From Chloracidobacterium sp. (GTDB taxonomy: Bacteria; Acidobacteriota; Blastocatellia; Pyrinomonadales; Pyrinomonadaceae), in the NCBI GenBank assembly GCA_016716365.1, contig JADJWM010000018.1, positions 248,001 to 312,000 on the forward strand: 64,000 nt of DNA, written 5' to 3'. Position 1 is the first letter of the stretch. The number at the start of each line of letters is the position of its first letter. The translations under genes and the position numbers were made by a program. The notes under the pieces are model-generated. The model saw nothing but the letters and a program-made list of their open reading frames with translations. It had not been told where the DNA came from and did no database searches. Shown here one piece after another: positions 1 through 7,054 of the stretch.

Positions 1-629
1 TCGGCCAATTGACGCTGGACGTTGAGGGCGTCATCGACCGAGTTTGCGCGCTTCATGATCTCCATGAACTGCTCTTCGAGCGCACGCTTTGCCTTGAGAC
101 GGGCCTCGATGTCGATGAACTCTTCGGTGACGTCCTGGCCCTTTACCGTTTCGACGACGACGCGGTCGGCGGTTTTCCTTATCTCTTCAAGGGCCTGATC
201 GAACTTGTCGGCCGGGACCCGCACGGTCATCGTGACCGTATCGCGGATGCTCGAACGGCGGTCGGAACTGCTCTGCTGAGTTTCGACCACAAAGCCGCCA
301 CTGGACTCGGCGATCGACGAGATCTTTTTCTGGGCCTCTTCCGGCGTTGCGGATTCGAGGCCGATATCGGCGTTACGGATTATCTTGCGGTCGGTGGGGA
401 CCGCGGGCTGACGGGCGGTTTCGGAGCCGGTCAGGGAAATATCGCTTTGCGTCGAGGGGTCTGTTTTACCGCCTCCGCCACCGCCGCCGGGATTGGAGTC
501 GGCGGTCTCGAAGGCCGTTGCTCCGGGGCGCCGTTCGGCTGTAGACGGTTCAGCGAGGCCGGCGCCGCAGCCGGTGAACGAGACTGTTACGAGTGAAAAT
601 ATAAGGACTGCAAGAGAGAGTTTTTTCAT
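1..629 (-). CDS. DUF4349 domain lipoprotein, partial (cut by the left edge)
   Basis: Translating the minus strand from ATG at 629 gives about 209 codons open to the window edge, so the C-terminus is missing. The start has a strong GGAGGAA ribosome site a few bases upstream. The N-terminus is a lipoprotein signal (MKKLSLAV..., Cys after FTG), followed by a low-complexity Gly-rich linker (six to seven Gly). The segment RKIIRNADIGLE, SSGGFVVETQ, VTMTVRVPADKF and VTEEFIDIEARL matches the DUF4349 pattern as I remember it. These are envelope lipoproteins with a predicted coiled coil and usually a C-terminal membrane segment. The molecular role is unknown. Family assignment is from recalled motifs only. 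Confidence 0.8.
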   Translation of the reverse strand, partial: MKKLSLAVLIFSLVTVSFTGCGAGLAEPSTAERRPGATAFETADSNPGGGGGGGKTDPSTQSDISLTGSETARQPAVPTDRKIIRNADIGLESATPEEAQKKISSIAESSGGFVVETQQSSSDRRSSIRDTVTMTVRVPADKFDQALEEIRKTADRVVVETVKGQDVTEEFIDIEARLKAKRALEEQFMEIMKRANSVDDALNVQRQLA

Positions 630-677
630 TTCTATTCCTCCGTTCGTAAACGAACTTTAGAAGTAAGAACGAAGAAC

Positions 678-1304
678 TCATCCGGCCTTGCGTGCGGCTT
701 CTTTGATACCTTCGCCGCGAAAGAGGGCCGCGGCACCGCTGAAGAGACGCCGGATGGCACGGAAAACTTTCGGGAAAAACCAGAAAAAGAAGATCGCAAA
801 CAGCAGCAGGAAGATCGCTACGATGACGGGGGCAAAGACCGAGAGGACGGCGCCGGCAAAAGCGATCAAGTCTTCGACGAGCGATAGGACCCAGTTTGAG
901 ACCGGCTCGGGGGACATATTGGCGCCGATCCGCGCCGCCGCCTTTGTACCGTGCGACGCAAACGCGAAACCGCCGCCGATCAGCGTCGCGGGAATGACGA
1001 TCGCCGGGTCCATATCCGCAACCGCCGCATAGGCCACGATCGCACCGGCCGGGACGCGTATGAATGTGTGGACCACGTCCCAAACGCTGTCAACATAAGG
1101 GATCTTGTCGGCGAAGAATTCGACGATGTACAGCCCGCCGGCGATCCCGATGATCACCCAGTTGTCGAGCACATCAAGCCCGCCGGGAAGCTTGACGCCC
1201 CCAAGCTTTTGCAGCAGGCCGAGGACCGAGACGGTCGCGTACAGATTGATCCCCGAGGTCCACGCGGAACCCAGTGCAAGAGTAAGTGTCGAAAACCATT
1301 CCAT
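678..1304 (-). CDS. DUF4126 family membrane protein
   Basis: 208 residues from ATG at 1304 (MEWFSTL). An upstream in-frame ATG at 1367 would add 21 residues encoded almost wholly by the GGGACGAG repeat tract, so I reject it. The protein is hydrophobic with about four to five membrane segments. It begins with a conserved-looking helix (TLALGSAWTSGINLYATV), has VWDVVHTFIRVPAGAI in the middle, and ends in a hydrophobic hairpin (IVAIFLLLFAIFFFWFF) and a basic tail. This is the arrangement of DUF4126 proteins, whose function is unknown. No obvious Shine-Dalgarno precedes 1304. The gene sits directly downstream (minus strand) of the four-helix-bundle cassette, and the cassette's repeat arm abuts its start. 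Confidence 0.75.
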   Translation of the reverse strand: MEWFSTLTLALGSAWTSGINLYATVSVLGLLQKLGGVKLPGGLDVLDNWVIIGIAGGLYIVEFFADKIPYVDSVWDVVHTFIRVPAGAIVAYAAVADMDPAIVIPATLIGGGFAFASHGTKAAARIGANMSPEPVSNWVLSLVEDLIAFAGAVLSVFAPVIVAIFLLLFAIFFFWFFPKVFRAIRRLFSGAAALFRGEGIKEAARKAG

Positions 1305-1310
1305 AGTGTT

Positions 1311-1386
1311 AAGGACGAGGGAAGAGGGACGAGGGACGAGTGAAAAGAGAAAAAGGACGAGGGACAAGGGCCGAGGGACGAGTGAC
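1311..1386. repeat. GGGACGAG-type degenerate tandem repeat, left arm
   Basis: About 76 bp of imperfect copies of an 8-mer (GGGACGAG, GGGAAGAG, GGGACAAG, GGCCGAG). It lies between the DUF4126 start and the four-helix-bundle gene. The same motif recurs in the opposite orientation at 1933-2010, so the two tracts form inverted arms around a roughly 550-bp segment. The tract runs open in several frames, which explains the spurious Pro/Ser/Leu-rich extension of the DUF4126 frame. Confidence 0.85.
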
Positions 1387-1460
1387 TGCGATCAACGCGA
1401 ATTGCTTTTCGTTTAGGAATTCCATTTAAGAAGTCCGCACTTCCCAGTAAAAGGCACACG

Positions 1461-1850
1461 CTACAGGGACTGATCCGCACTCGAAATTCGAGAAAGGAGG
1501 CTGCGTCGCAACCCATTTAACATCTTTCGAACTTCAGAAACCAATTCGAAACAGTCTTTGGTTTCAGCCTCAGTCGTCAACCCCAGTTCGATAGAAATTA
1601 TAAGCTGAGTTTCAAGTTCCGCCAATGATCCTTCGGCATGGGAAACAAATCGGACGTAATCGCCGGTCGTTCTTCGAGCTTGACCCTCAGCGATGTTTGA
1701 GGGTATCGAAACCGAAGCTCGCCTCATCTGTGAAACCAACCCGAACTTTTCCTCACTTGGAAAACGGCTGGTCAATCGATAGACAAGCTTTACCAGGGCA
1801 ATGCTCTTTTGCCATACGATCAGCCCCTTGTAGCTTCCGTTTTCGTTCAT
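1461..1850 (-). CDS. four helix bundle protein (S23/Avd-like family)
   Basis: 129 residues. The sequence carries the hallmarks of the four-helix-bundle family (TIGR02436, 23S rRNA intervening-sequence protein): LIVWQKSIALVKLVYRLT, FPSEEKFGLVSQMRRASVSIPSNIAEG, then GSLAELETQLIISIELG. Family members include proteins encoded in 23S rRNA intervening sequences and the Avd accessory proteins of diversity-generating retroelements. Most stand alone and their role is unknown. Here no reverse transcriptase or variable repeat is nearby. The gene is visibly richer in A+T than its neighbours and is bracketed by inverted GGGACGAG tracts, which suggests it arrived as a cassette. A TATCAT hexamer lies 6 nt before the ATG and no Shine-Dalgarno is seen. 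Confidence 0.9.
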   Translation of the reverse strand: MNENGSYKGLIVWQKSIALVKLVYRLTSRFPSEEKFGLVSQMRRASVSIPSNIAEGQARRTTGDYVRFVSHAEGSLAELETQLIISIELGLTTEAETKDCFELVSEVRKMLNGLRRSLLSRISSADQSL

Positions 1851-1855
1851 TGGCT

Positions 1856-1876
1856 TATGATATTCAGTAGATCATA
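1856..1876. promoter_or_regulatory. inverted repeat just upstream of the four-helix-bundle gene
   Basis: TATGAT (1856-1861) and ATCATA (1871-1876) form a perfect 6-bp inverted repeat with a 9-nt loop. It starts 6 nt upstream of the start codon and overlaps the -10-like hexamer read on the minus strand. It could be an operator for autoregulation or a transcript hairpin; the sequence alone does not decide. Confidence 0.35.
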
Positions 1877-1932
1877 ATGCGAAAAACCACATAGCTGGCT
1901 CCTAAAATTGGTCACGATCAACCCACGCCGCC

Positions 1933-2010
1933 TTTTCCCTCGTCCCTTGTCCCTCGTCCCTTCCTCCTTAACATCTATCCCTCATCACCCGTCCCTTGCC
2001 CCTCGTCGCT
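1933..2010. repeat. GGGACGAG-type degenerate tandem repeat, right arm (inverted)
   Basis: Reads as CCCTCGTC/CCCTTGTC/CCCGTC units on the plus strand, the reverse complement of the tract at 1311-1386. It extends past the stop codon of the sigma-54 regulator (stop at 1975-1977), so about the last ten residues of that protein (EGQGTGDEG) are encoded by the repeat. Together with the left arm it delimits a cassette holding only the four-helix-bundle gene. Confidence 0.85.
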
Positions 2011-3345
2011 GTTCTCATCGTCTTTCTTAAGCCCGAATTTTTCGAGGCGATATTGGAGAGTGCGAAAGGTCAGGCCGAGGAGTTTTGCCGACTTGGTTAT
2101 GTTGTTGTCGGTGCGTTCCATCGCCTGCATGATCAGGCTGCGTTCGACGTCCTCGAAATTAACGCCTTCGGGGGGCAGTTTGAACTGAGAATCGCCGTCG
2201 ACCGAGGCGGGCCGCGTTCCGGCGGTCATTTCAGGCGGCAGGTCTTCGACGGTGACGGTGTCGTTCTCGCAGAGGAGGATCGCACGTTCGAGCGCCGACT
2301 CGAGCTGGCGGACATTGCCGGGGTAATGATAATCGTCGAGGACCTTTCGGGCGGCGGACTCGATCTTGATGTCGCGGTCGGTGCCGCGGGTGTGCTTTTT
2401 GACGAAAAAGTCGATCAGCACAGGAATGTCCGAACGTCGTTCCCTGAGCGGCGGGATCTCGATCGAAAGGACGTTCAGGCGGTAATAGAGGTCCTCGCGA
2501 AAACGCTTTTCCTCGGTCATTTTCAGAAGGTCGCGGTTGGTGGCGGCCAGGACGCGGACATCGACAGATATTTCCTTTACTCCGCCGACGCGGCGGATCT
2601 CGCGTTCCTGCAGGGCACGCAAAAGCTTGGCCTGGAGGGCGATGTCGAGCTCGCCGATCTCGTCGAGGAAAAGCGTGCCGCGGTCGGCGATCTCAAACAG
2701 CCCCTTCTTTTCGCCTACGGCCCCGGTGAACGAGCCTTTTTCGTGGCCGAAGAGTTCGGATTCGAGCAGGTTTTCGTTGATCGCGGCGCAGTTTACGGCC
2801 TGAAAGGTCTCGTTCGCCCGGAGGCTGTTCATATGCATTGCGCGGGCGATAAGTTCCTTTCCGGTGCCGCTCTCGCCGCGGATCAGGACGGTGGAGTTCG
2901 ATTTCGCGATCTTGAGGATGAGCTTCTTGACCTTATCCATCTCGGGTGAGACGGAAACGATCTCGGTGTCGAGGGCCGAGAGTTTGTTCAAGGCCCTCGA
3001 AATGGTCTCGAGCAGTTTCGCGCTATCGTACGGCTTCTGCAGGTAGTCGAACGCACCAAGCCGGAGCGAATCGACCGCGGAATCCACCGAACCATGCGCC
3101 GTCAGCAGGATGACGATGATCGATTTGTCGAAGTTCGTCAGTTCCTTGAGCAGGTCGAGGCCCGACATCCCGGTCATCTTCAGGTCGGTCAGGACCAGGT
3201 CGAACCGGCGCGATTCGACGAACTTCATCGCCGCCTCGCCGGAGCTAGCCGTGGTTACGTCATAACCCTCGCCCGACAGGATGGTCTCGAGGATCTCGCG
3301 TTGATTCTTCTCGTCGTCGACGACGAGTATCGATTTTCTTGCCAT
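1975..3345 (-). CDS. sigma-54-dependent response regulator, NtrC family
   Basis: 456 residues. Residues 1-120 form a receiver domain (VVDDE near 8-12, phospho-acceptor D54 in LVLTDLKM, T82, K104 in QKPYD). The AAA+ domain follows with Walker A GESGTGKE, a GSFTGA sigma-54 contact loop (Ala to Ser relative to GAFTGA), the Walker B region GTLFLDEIGEL and RRVGG. The C-terminus is a Fis-type helix-turn-helix (NNITKSAKLLGLTFRTLQYRL). It activates RpoN promoters after phosphorylation, very probably by the kinase encoded just upstream (stop-to-start gap about 58 bp). Two consensus sigma-54 promoters occur in this window, at 21638 and 56251, and are candidate targets. The extreme C-terminus is repeat-derived. 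Confidence 0.95.
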   Translation of the reverse strand: MARKSILVVDDEKNQREILETILSGEGYDVTTASSGEAAMKFVESRRFDLVLTDLKMTGMSGLDLLKELTNFDKSIIVILLTAHGSVDSAVDSLRLGAFDYLQKPYDSAKLLETISRALNKLSALDTEIVSVSPEMDKVKKLILKIAKSNSTVLIRGESGTGKELIARAMHMNSLRANETFQAVNCAAINENLLESELFGHEKGSFTGAVGEKKGLFEIADRGTLFLDEIGELDIALQAKLLRALQEREIRRVGGVKEISVDVRVLAATNRDLLKMTEEKRFREDLYYRLNVLSIEIPPLRERRSDIPVLIDFFVKKHTRGTDRDIKIESAARKVLDDYHYPGNVRQLESALERAILLCENDTVTVEDLPPEMTAGTRPASVDGDSQFKLPPEGVNFEDVERSLIMQAMERTDNNITKSAKLLGLTFRTLQYRLEKFGLKKDDENSDEGQGTGDEG

Positions 3346-3353
3346 TTCTCTTT

Positions 3354-3420
3354 AAGGGACAAGTGACGAGTGACGAGCGGATGTGTTCTCTCGTCACTTG
3401 TCACTACTCACTTGTCACTG
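3354..3420. repeat. GTGACGAG-type inverted repeat pair
   Basis: Left arm 3354-3377 (AAGGGACAAGTGACGAGTGA...) and right arm 3389-3419 (CTCGTCACTTGTCACTACTC...) are reverse complements around a spacer of about 11 nt. Each arm is made of degenerate 8-mers. It fills the gap between the kinase and regulator genes; the last four codons and stop of the kinase lie in the right arm. Transcribed, it could fold into a long hairpin between the two operon genes. Confidence 0.85.
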
Positions 3421-4897
3421 CCTTTGGTAATTTTACCGTAAACTTGGTCCCTTCGCCTTCGGCGGATTCGACGTCGATGGAGCCGCCGTGCACCTCGATC
3501 ACCTTTTGGACGATCGCCAGGCCGAGGCCGGTGCCCGTTTCTTTTGTCGAAAAATAGGGTTCGAAGATCTTCGGCAGGTTGTCCGCAGAGATCCCGCTGC
3601 CCGTATCCGAAACGTCGAACCTAACGAAGCCGTCGTCGCGGCTGATCTTGACGTTCAGGTGGCCGCCGTCGGCGTTCATCGCCTGGACCGCATTTATAAA
3701 AAGGTTATTGAAGACGGACCGGAGGTATTCGGGGTCGCCGTTGACCTTCGGGACGCCTTCGTGTTCGACGACGCTGATCTTGATGCCTTTCTCCGACGCT
3801 TGCCCCTCGACCAGTCTGAGTGATTCCTCGACGACCGCTCGAGCGTCGGCCGGGCGAAGCGAAGGCGTGGCCGGCCTGGAATAATTGAGAAAATCGGTGA
3901 TCTGCTGATCGATGCGAGCCACCTCGGCCTTTAATTGGGTCGTCAATTTCTGAAAGTTCTCGCGCTCGCCGGGCTCCTCGGGTGCGAACTTTGAGCGAAG
4001 ATGGTCGAGCGTGAGATTTATGTAATTCAGCGGATTTCTGATCTCGTGGGCGATGGCCGAACCGAGCCGTCCGATGACCGCGCTCTTTTCGGCCTGACGA
4101 AGCTGCTCCTCGAGAAGCATGGATTTTTCGATCTCTGCCGTCATTTCGTTGAACTGGCGGGCCAGCCGGCCCATCTCGTCGCCGCGGTCCTCGCCCGGCA
4201 CACGGACAGCGAGATCGCCGTCGCCGATCCGCCTTGCCGCGTCGGAAAGGTTTGCGATGGGGCGGGTGAATCTCCAGACCAGCCAGAAGGTAATGAGCGT
4301 CGAAAGCGAAAGCACCGCAAGGGTGACGAGAAGCGGACGCGCCGCCCGCCATGCGGCTTCGCTGCGGTCGTTCTTTAAGAGGACCATCACATACCAGCGT
4401 CCCTTGCTGGTGTCGATCGGAACGGCGTGGGCCTCGTTATCGCTTTTCGAATTGGCCTGACGGTTTGGGAAACGCTGAAGGTCCTCTCCCAGTTTGCCGG
4501 GCTCCATCAGCGGAGGAAGGCCGGTCAGGTCCCCGAGCATCTTGTAAGAGAGCGAGCCGTCCTCGGCTTCGGTGGGCCAATACTCTTCGTTGAGGCTGTC
4601 GCTGACCTGCCACTTGTCGTCGATGATGATGACGTCGATGATGCGGGAGCGGGCCTCGGCGTCCAAAAAGCTCTGCCCCGGACGGTCGATGAGCTGGTAA
4701 ACGCGTTCCTCGGGCGATGTGATCCCGGCCGTTCCGAGAGCGATGCCGGCGACGAGGGCCTTCGACTGGGCCACGGTCAGCTCGTCGTTCTCCTGCTGGG
4801 TCAGGTAGTTCAGATAGAACTGCACGCCCAGCATCGCCACAAGGAGCAGAACGAGGATCAGCAGCAGGCGGCCCCTGAATGTATTCAAAAATTGCAT
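3404..4897 (-). CDS. membrane sensor histidine kinase (partner of the NtrC-type regulator)
   Basis: 497 residues. A first membrane helix (about 9-29), a periplasmic sensor of about 155 residues with no fold I recognise, and a second helix (about 188-209) precede a HAMP domain (FTRPIANLSDAARRIGDGDL). Next come the HisKA H-box (AIAHEIRNPLNYI, His284) and a GHKL ATPase with NNLFINAVQAM (N box), DTGSGIS (G1), FEPYFSTK (F box) and GTGLGLAI (G2). The layout resembles AtoS/ZraS-type kinases that pair with NtrC-type regulators. It is the first gene of a two-gene minus-strand operon. The C-terminal VTSE residues are encoded by the inverted repeat. Confidence 0.95.
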   Translation of the reverse strand: MQFLNTFRGRLLLILVLLLVAMLGVQFYLNYLTQQENDELTVAQSKALVAGIALGTAGITSPEERVYQLIDRPGQSFLDAEARSRIIDVIIIDDKWQVSDSLNEEYWPTEAEDGSLSYKMLGDLTGLPPLMEPGKLGEDLQRFPNRQANSKSDNEAHAVPIDTSKGRWYVMVLLKNDRSEAAWRAARPLLVTLAVLSLSTLITFWLVWRFTRPIANLSDAARRIGDGDLAVRVPGEDRGDEMGRLARQFNEMTAEIEKSMLLEEQLRQAEKSAVIGRLGSAIAHEIRNPLNYINLTLDHLRSKFAPEEPGERENFQKLTTQLKAEVARIDQQITDFLNYSRPATPSLRPADARAVVEESLRLVEGQASEKGIKISVVEHEGVPKVNGDPEYLRSVFNNLFINAVQAMNADGGHLNVKISRDDGFVRFDVSDTGSGISADNLPKIFEPYFSTKETGTGLGLAIVQKVIEVHGGSIDVESAEGEGTKFTVKLPKAVTSE

Positions 4898-5075
4898 TTC
4901 AACCGATCCCGGGAGTGCAGATCATATTTTTTCTTGCAGGCACCGATAAGTGAATGTTATAGTCTTCGGTAGAATTTTCGCATACTCTGGAACAATCCAG
5001 CCACACCCAGCGGTTAATCGTTCCACAGTCACCCCAGTATTCGATAACAAGTTAGGAGCAGCGCCGAGGTAAAGC

Positions 5076-6740
5076 ATGAAGTTAATGTGTTCCGTCAATC
5101 GTCTGATCTGTCTTTCGATATTTCTTGGCCTGAGTATTGCCGCCGTTTCATCGAACGCGAGTGCCCAAACCAGGAAGGCCCCGGCCAAGAAGCCGGCGGC
5201 GAAGAAGACCGAGACTCAGAAGGGCGGGACCAAGGCCAAAGTTGCTCAGAATAAGAAGGCCTCGACGAAGTCAGCCGCCAAACCCGGATCGAAGACCACC
5301 GCGAAGAACCAGCCGAAGAAGAAGGCTCCGGCGAAAAAGACAACTGCTTCGAAGAGTCCAACCGCAAAGTCATCTACGACAGCAAAGAAGGGCGCCAAGC
5401 CGAAAGCCGAACCGAAAAAGTCGTTAGCAGAAAGACGCGCCGAAGCGGCCCGCAAGAAGAAGGAAGAGGCCCGCCGACAGGCGGCACTGGCCGAACAGCG
5501 TCGCCGCGAGCAGGCGGCACGCGAGGCACGGGCAAGAGCGCTGGCGTTCGAACGCGGGCTTCGCACGGAGACGGTCCAGAACATCGCAAAAGACATCACG
5601 GCCGGCGAAGACCTGGACGTCCGCCGCGCGGCGGTGAACGCTCTCGGCTCGCGAGCGGGAACGGTCGTGGTTATGGAGGCCAAGACGGGCAAACTCCTGA
5701 CGGTCGTCAACCAGGACTGGGCGATCCGCAACAGCTTCAAACCCTGCTCGACGATAAAGCTGGTGACGGGAGTTGCCGGCTTGAACGAAAATGCGATAAC
5801 CGAAGACGGGGCCGTGGCCGGCAGCCCGAGCGGCATGAAGCTGGATTATGCACTCGCCAAGTCGAACAATGGCTATTTCCAAAGGGTCGGGGCGAACGTC
5901 GGCAATGAAAAGATGATCCAGTACGCCCGCGAGCTTGGGCTCGGTGTAAAAACAGGGATTAATGCCGAGGGCGAAACGCCGGGCAAGCTGCCGTTTGGGA
6001 ACAATAACGCACGGATCTATTCGCACGGCGACGATTTTGAGGTAACTCCGCTGCAGCTCGCGGTGATGGTTTCGGCACTGTCGAACGGCGGGAAGAAAGT
6101 GATACCGCAGATCGCAAGGCCGAAGGTCGAAAAGACCTCGATGCGCGAGATGCCGAGCGGGCGGGTCAGGCTTCCGGCCGAGGCGATCGAGGGCGTCCTG
6201 CCGGGAATGGTCGGGGCGGCCGAATACGGCACGGCGAGCCGCGGCGTGGACAAGACGCTCGGCATCGCGGGCAAGACGGGTTCGTGTATCGGAAAAGGGT
6301 CGTGGGTCGGGCTTTTCGCTTCGGTCGCTCCGATCGAGGATCCGATGTACTCGGTGGTCGTGATAACGCGGGGCCAGGGAGAGAGGGGCCGTTATGCGGC
6401 AGCGATCGCCGGCCAGGTCTATCAGGCATTGAGCCGCAAGATCACCCGTGATCCATCCAGCACATGGGCCAAACGTTCGGCCCCGGCGCGCCCGGACGCG
6501 GCCGAAACGGCCGCCGGCACCGTTGCGGACGAAGAGGAAGATGACGAGGCCGTTGCCGGAGCCGAAGGCCAATCACCCGAACCGATCATCGTCGGGCAAC
6601 CCGCACCGTCGGTCCCGAAGCCCGCTGTCAAGAAGCTCATCCAGAAAACGAACAGTTCAACGCCGAAATTCCCGCCCGTCGTGATCACCTACGATAAGGA
6701 CCCGGCAAAGGCAAAGCGCCCAAGGGTCGTGAAGAATTAG
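5076..6740 (+). CDS. secreted penicillin-binding transpeptidase with a Lys/Ala/Pro-rich tail
   Basis: 554 residues. A signal peptide ends near ASA (28-30). Residues about 33-115 are extremely rich in Lys, Ala, Pro and Thr, like a histone H1 tail. Residues 116-165 are a charged Arg/Ala/Glu helix. The transpeptidase domain follows: SRAGTVVVMEAKTGKLLTVV, catalytic S225-TIK228 (SxxK), SNN at 263-265 (SxN) and KTG at 400-402. All three active-site motifs are intact, so it should bind beta-lactams and acylate cell-wall stem peptides. There is no transglycosylase or PBP dimerisation domain, so it is smaller than class A/B PBPs. The ending is low-complexity (Pro, Val, Lys). The gene is monocistronic and divergent from the kinase. 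The basic tail might bind anionic envelope polymers (inference). Confidence 0.85.
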   Translation: MKLMCSVNRLICLSIFLGLSIAAVSSNASAQTRKAPAKKPAAKKTETQKGGTKAKVAQNKKASTKSAAKPGSKTTAKNQPKKKAPAKKTTASKSPTAKSSTTAKKGAKPKAEPKKSLAERRAEAARKKKEEARRQAALAEQRRREQAAREARARALAFERGLRTETVQNIAKDITAGEDLDVRRAAVNALGSRAGTVVVMEAKTGKLLTVVNQDWAIRNSFKPCSTIKLVTGVAGLNENAITEDGAVAGSPSGMKLDYALAKSNNGYFQRVGANVGNEKMIQYARELGLGVKTGINAEGETPGKLPFGNNNARIYSHGDDFEVTPLQLAVMVSALSNGGKKVIPQIARPKVEKTSMREMPSGRVRLPAEAIEGVLPGMVGAAEYGTASRGVDKTLGIAGKTGSCIGKGSWVGLFASVAPIEDPMYSVVVITRGQGERGRYAAAIAGQVYQALSRKITRDPSSTWAKRSAPARPDAAETAAGTVADEEEDDEAVAGAEGQSPEPIIVGQPAPSVPKPAVKKLIQKTNSSTPKFPPVVITYDKDPAKAKRPRVVKN

Positions 6741-7054
6741 GCTCGAACGGCCCCCAAAACCGCTTCGGACCCACGAGATGACGGGCCCACCCCATTACAC
6801 GACACGGCCGTCTTCGGCCCGCGCTGCTTTGTTCGTCAAGGGCTTGACACATTCACCCGTTTACGTAAATATTTAGCTTTCAAATTTAGGCGATAAGCGC
6901 TTATAATAATCGGCATTTCAGAACATCTTGTCCGAAACAATTGCAACTTTTTTTTTGGCGGGTACATCTGAACCATCGCTACCGGAAAGTGACAAATTTC
7001 GGTAGAGACGGGTTTGAATTAAGGGGTCGAGTTCTTCTTGGAGGGTATAGGTTA
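6741..7054. other. 314-bp gap between genes
   Basis: No gene is supported here. It holds a possible promoter for the plus-strand gene at 7055: TTGACA at 6844-6849 with AATATT 18 bp downstream, and separately a TATAAT hexamer at 6903-6908 without a good -35. The stretch from 6930 to 7010 has a T-run and is open in frame with the 7055 gene, but lacks a ribosome site. Confidence 0.5.
6844..6873 (+). promoter_or_regulatory. possible housekeeping promoter upstream of the 7055 gene
   Basis: TTGACA at 6844-6849 is a perfect -35. The best -10 at 18-bp spacing is AATATT, only a four-of-six match. The distance to the start codon (about 180 nt) is long, so this is a weak call; the TATAAT at 6903-6908 is an alternative -10. 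Confidence 0.3.

Noticed and set aside
9..596. 195-residue plus-strand open frame opposite the DUF4349 lipoprotein
   Set aside because: It is the antisense shadow of a gene with a lipoprotein signal and strong ribosome site, and its own sequence has no family features.
1304..1367. N-terminal extension of the DUF4126 protein
   Set aside because: The 21 added residues are encoded by the repeat tract and there is no ribosome site at 1367.
1461..1850. Diversity-generating retroelement (Avd-like protein)
   Set aside because: No reverse transcriptase, template repeat or variable repeat within the window.
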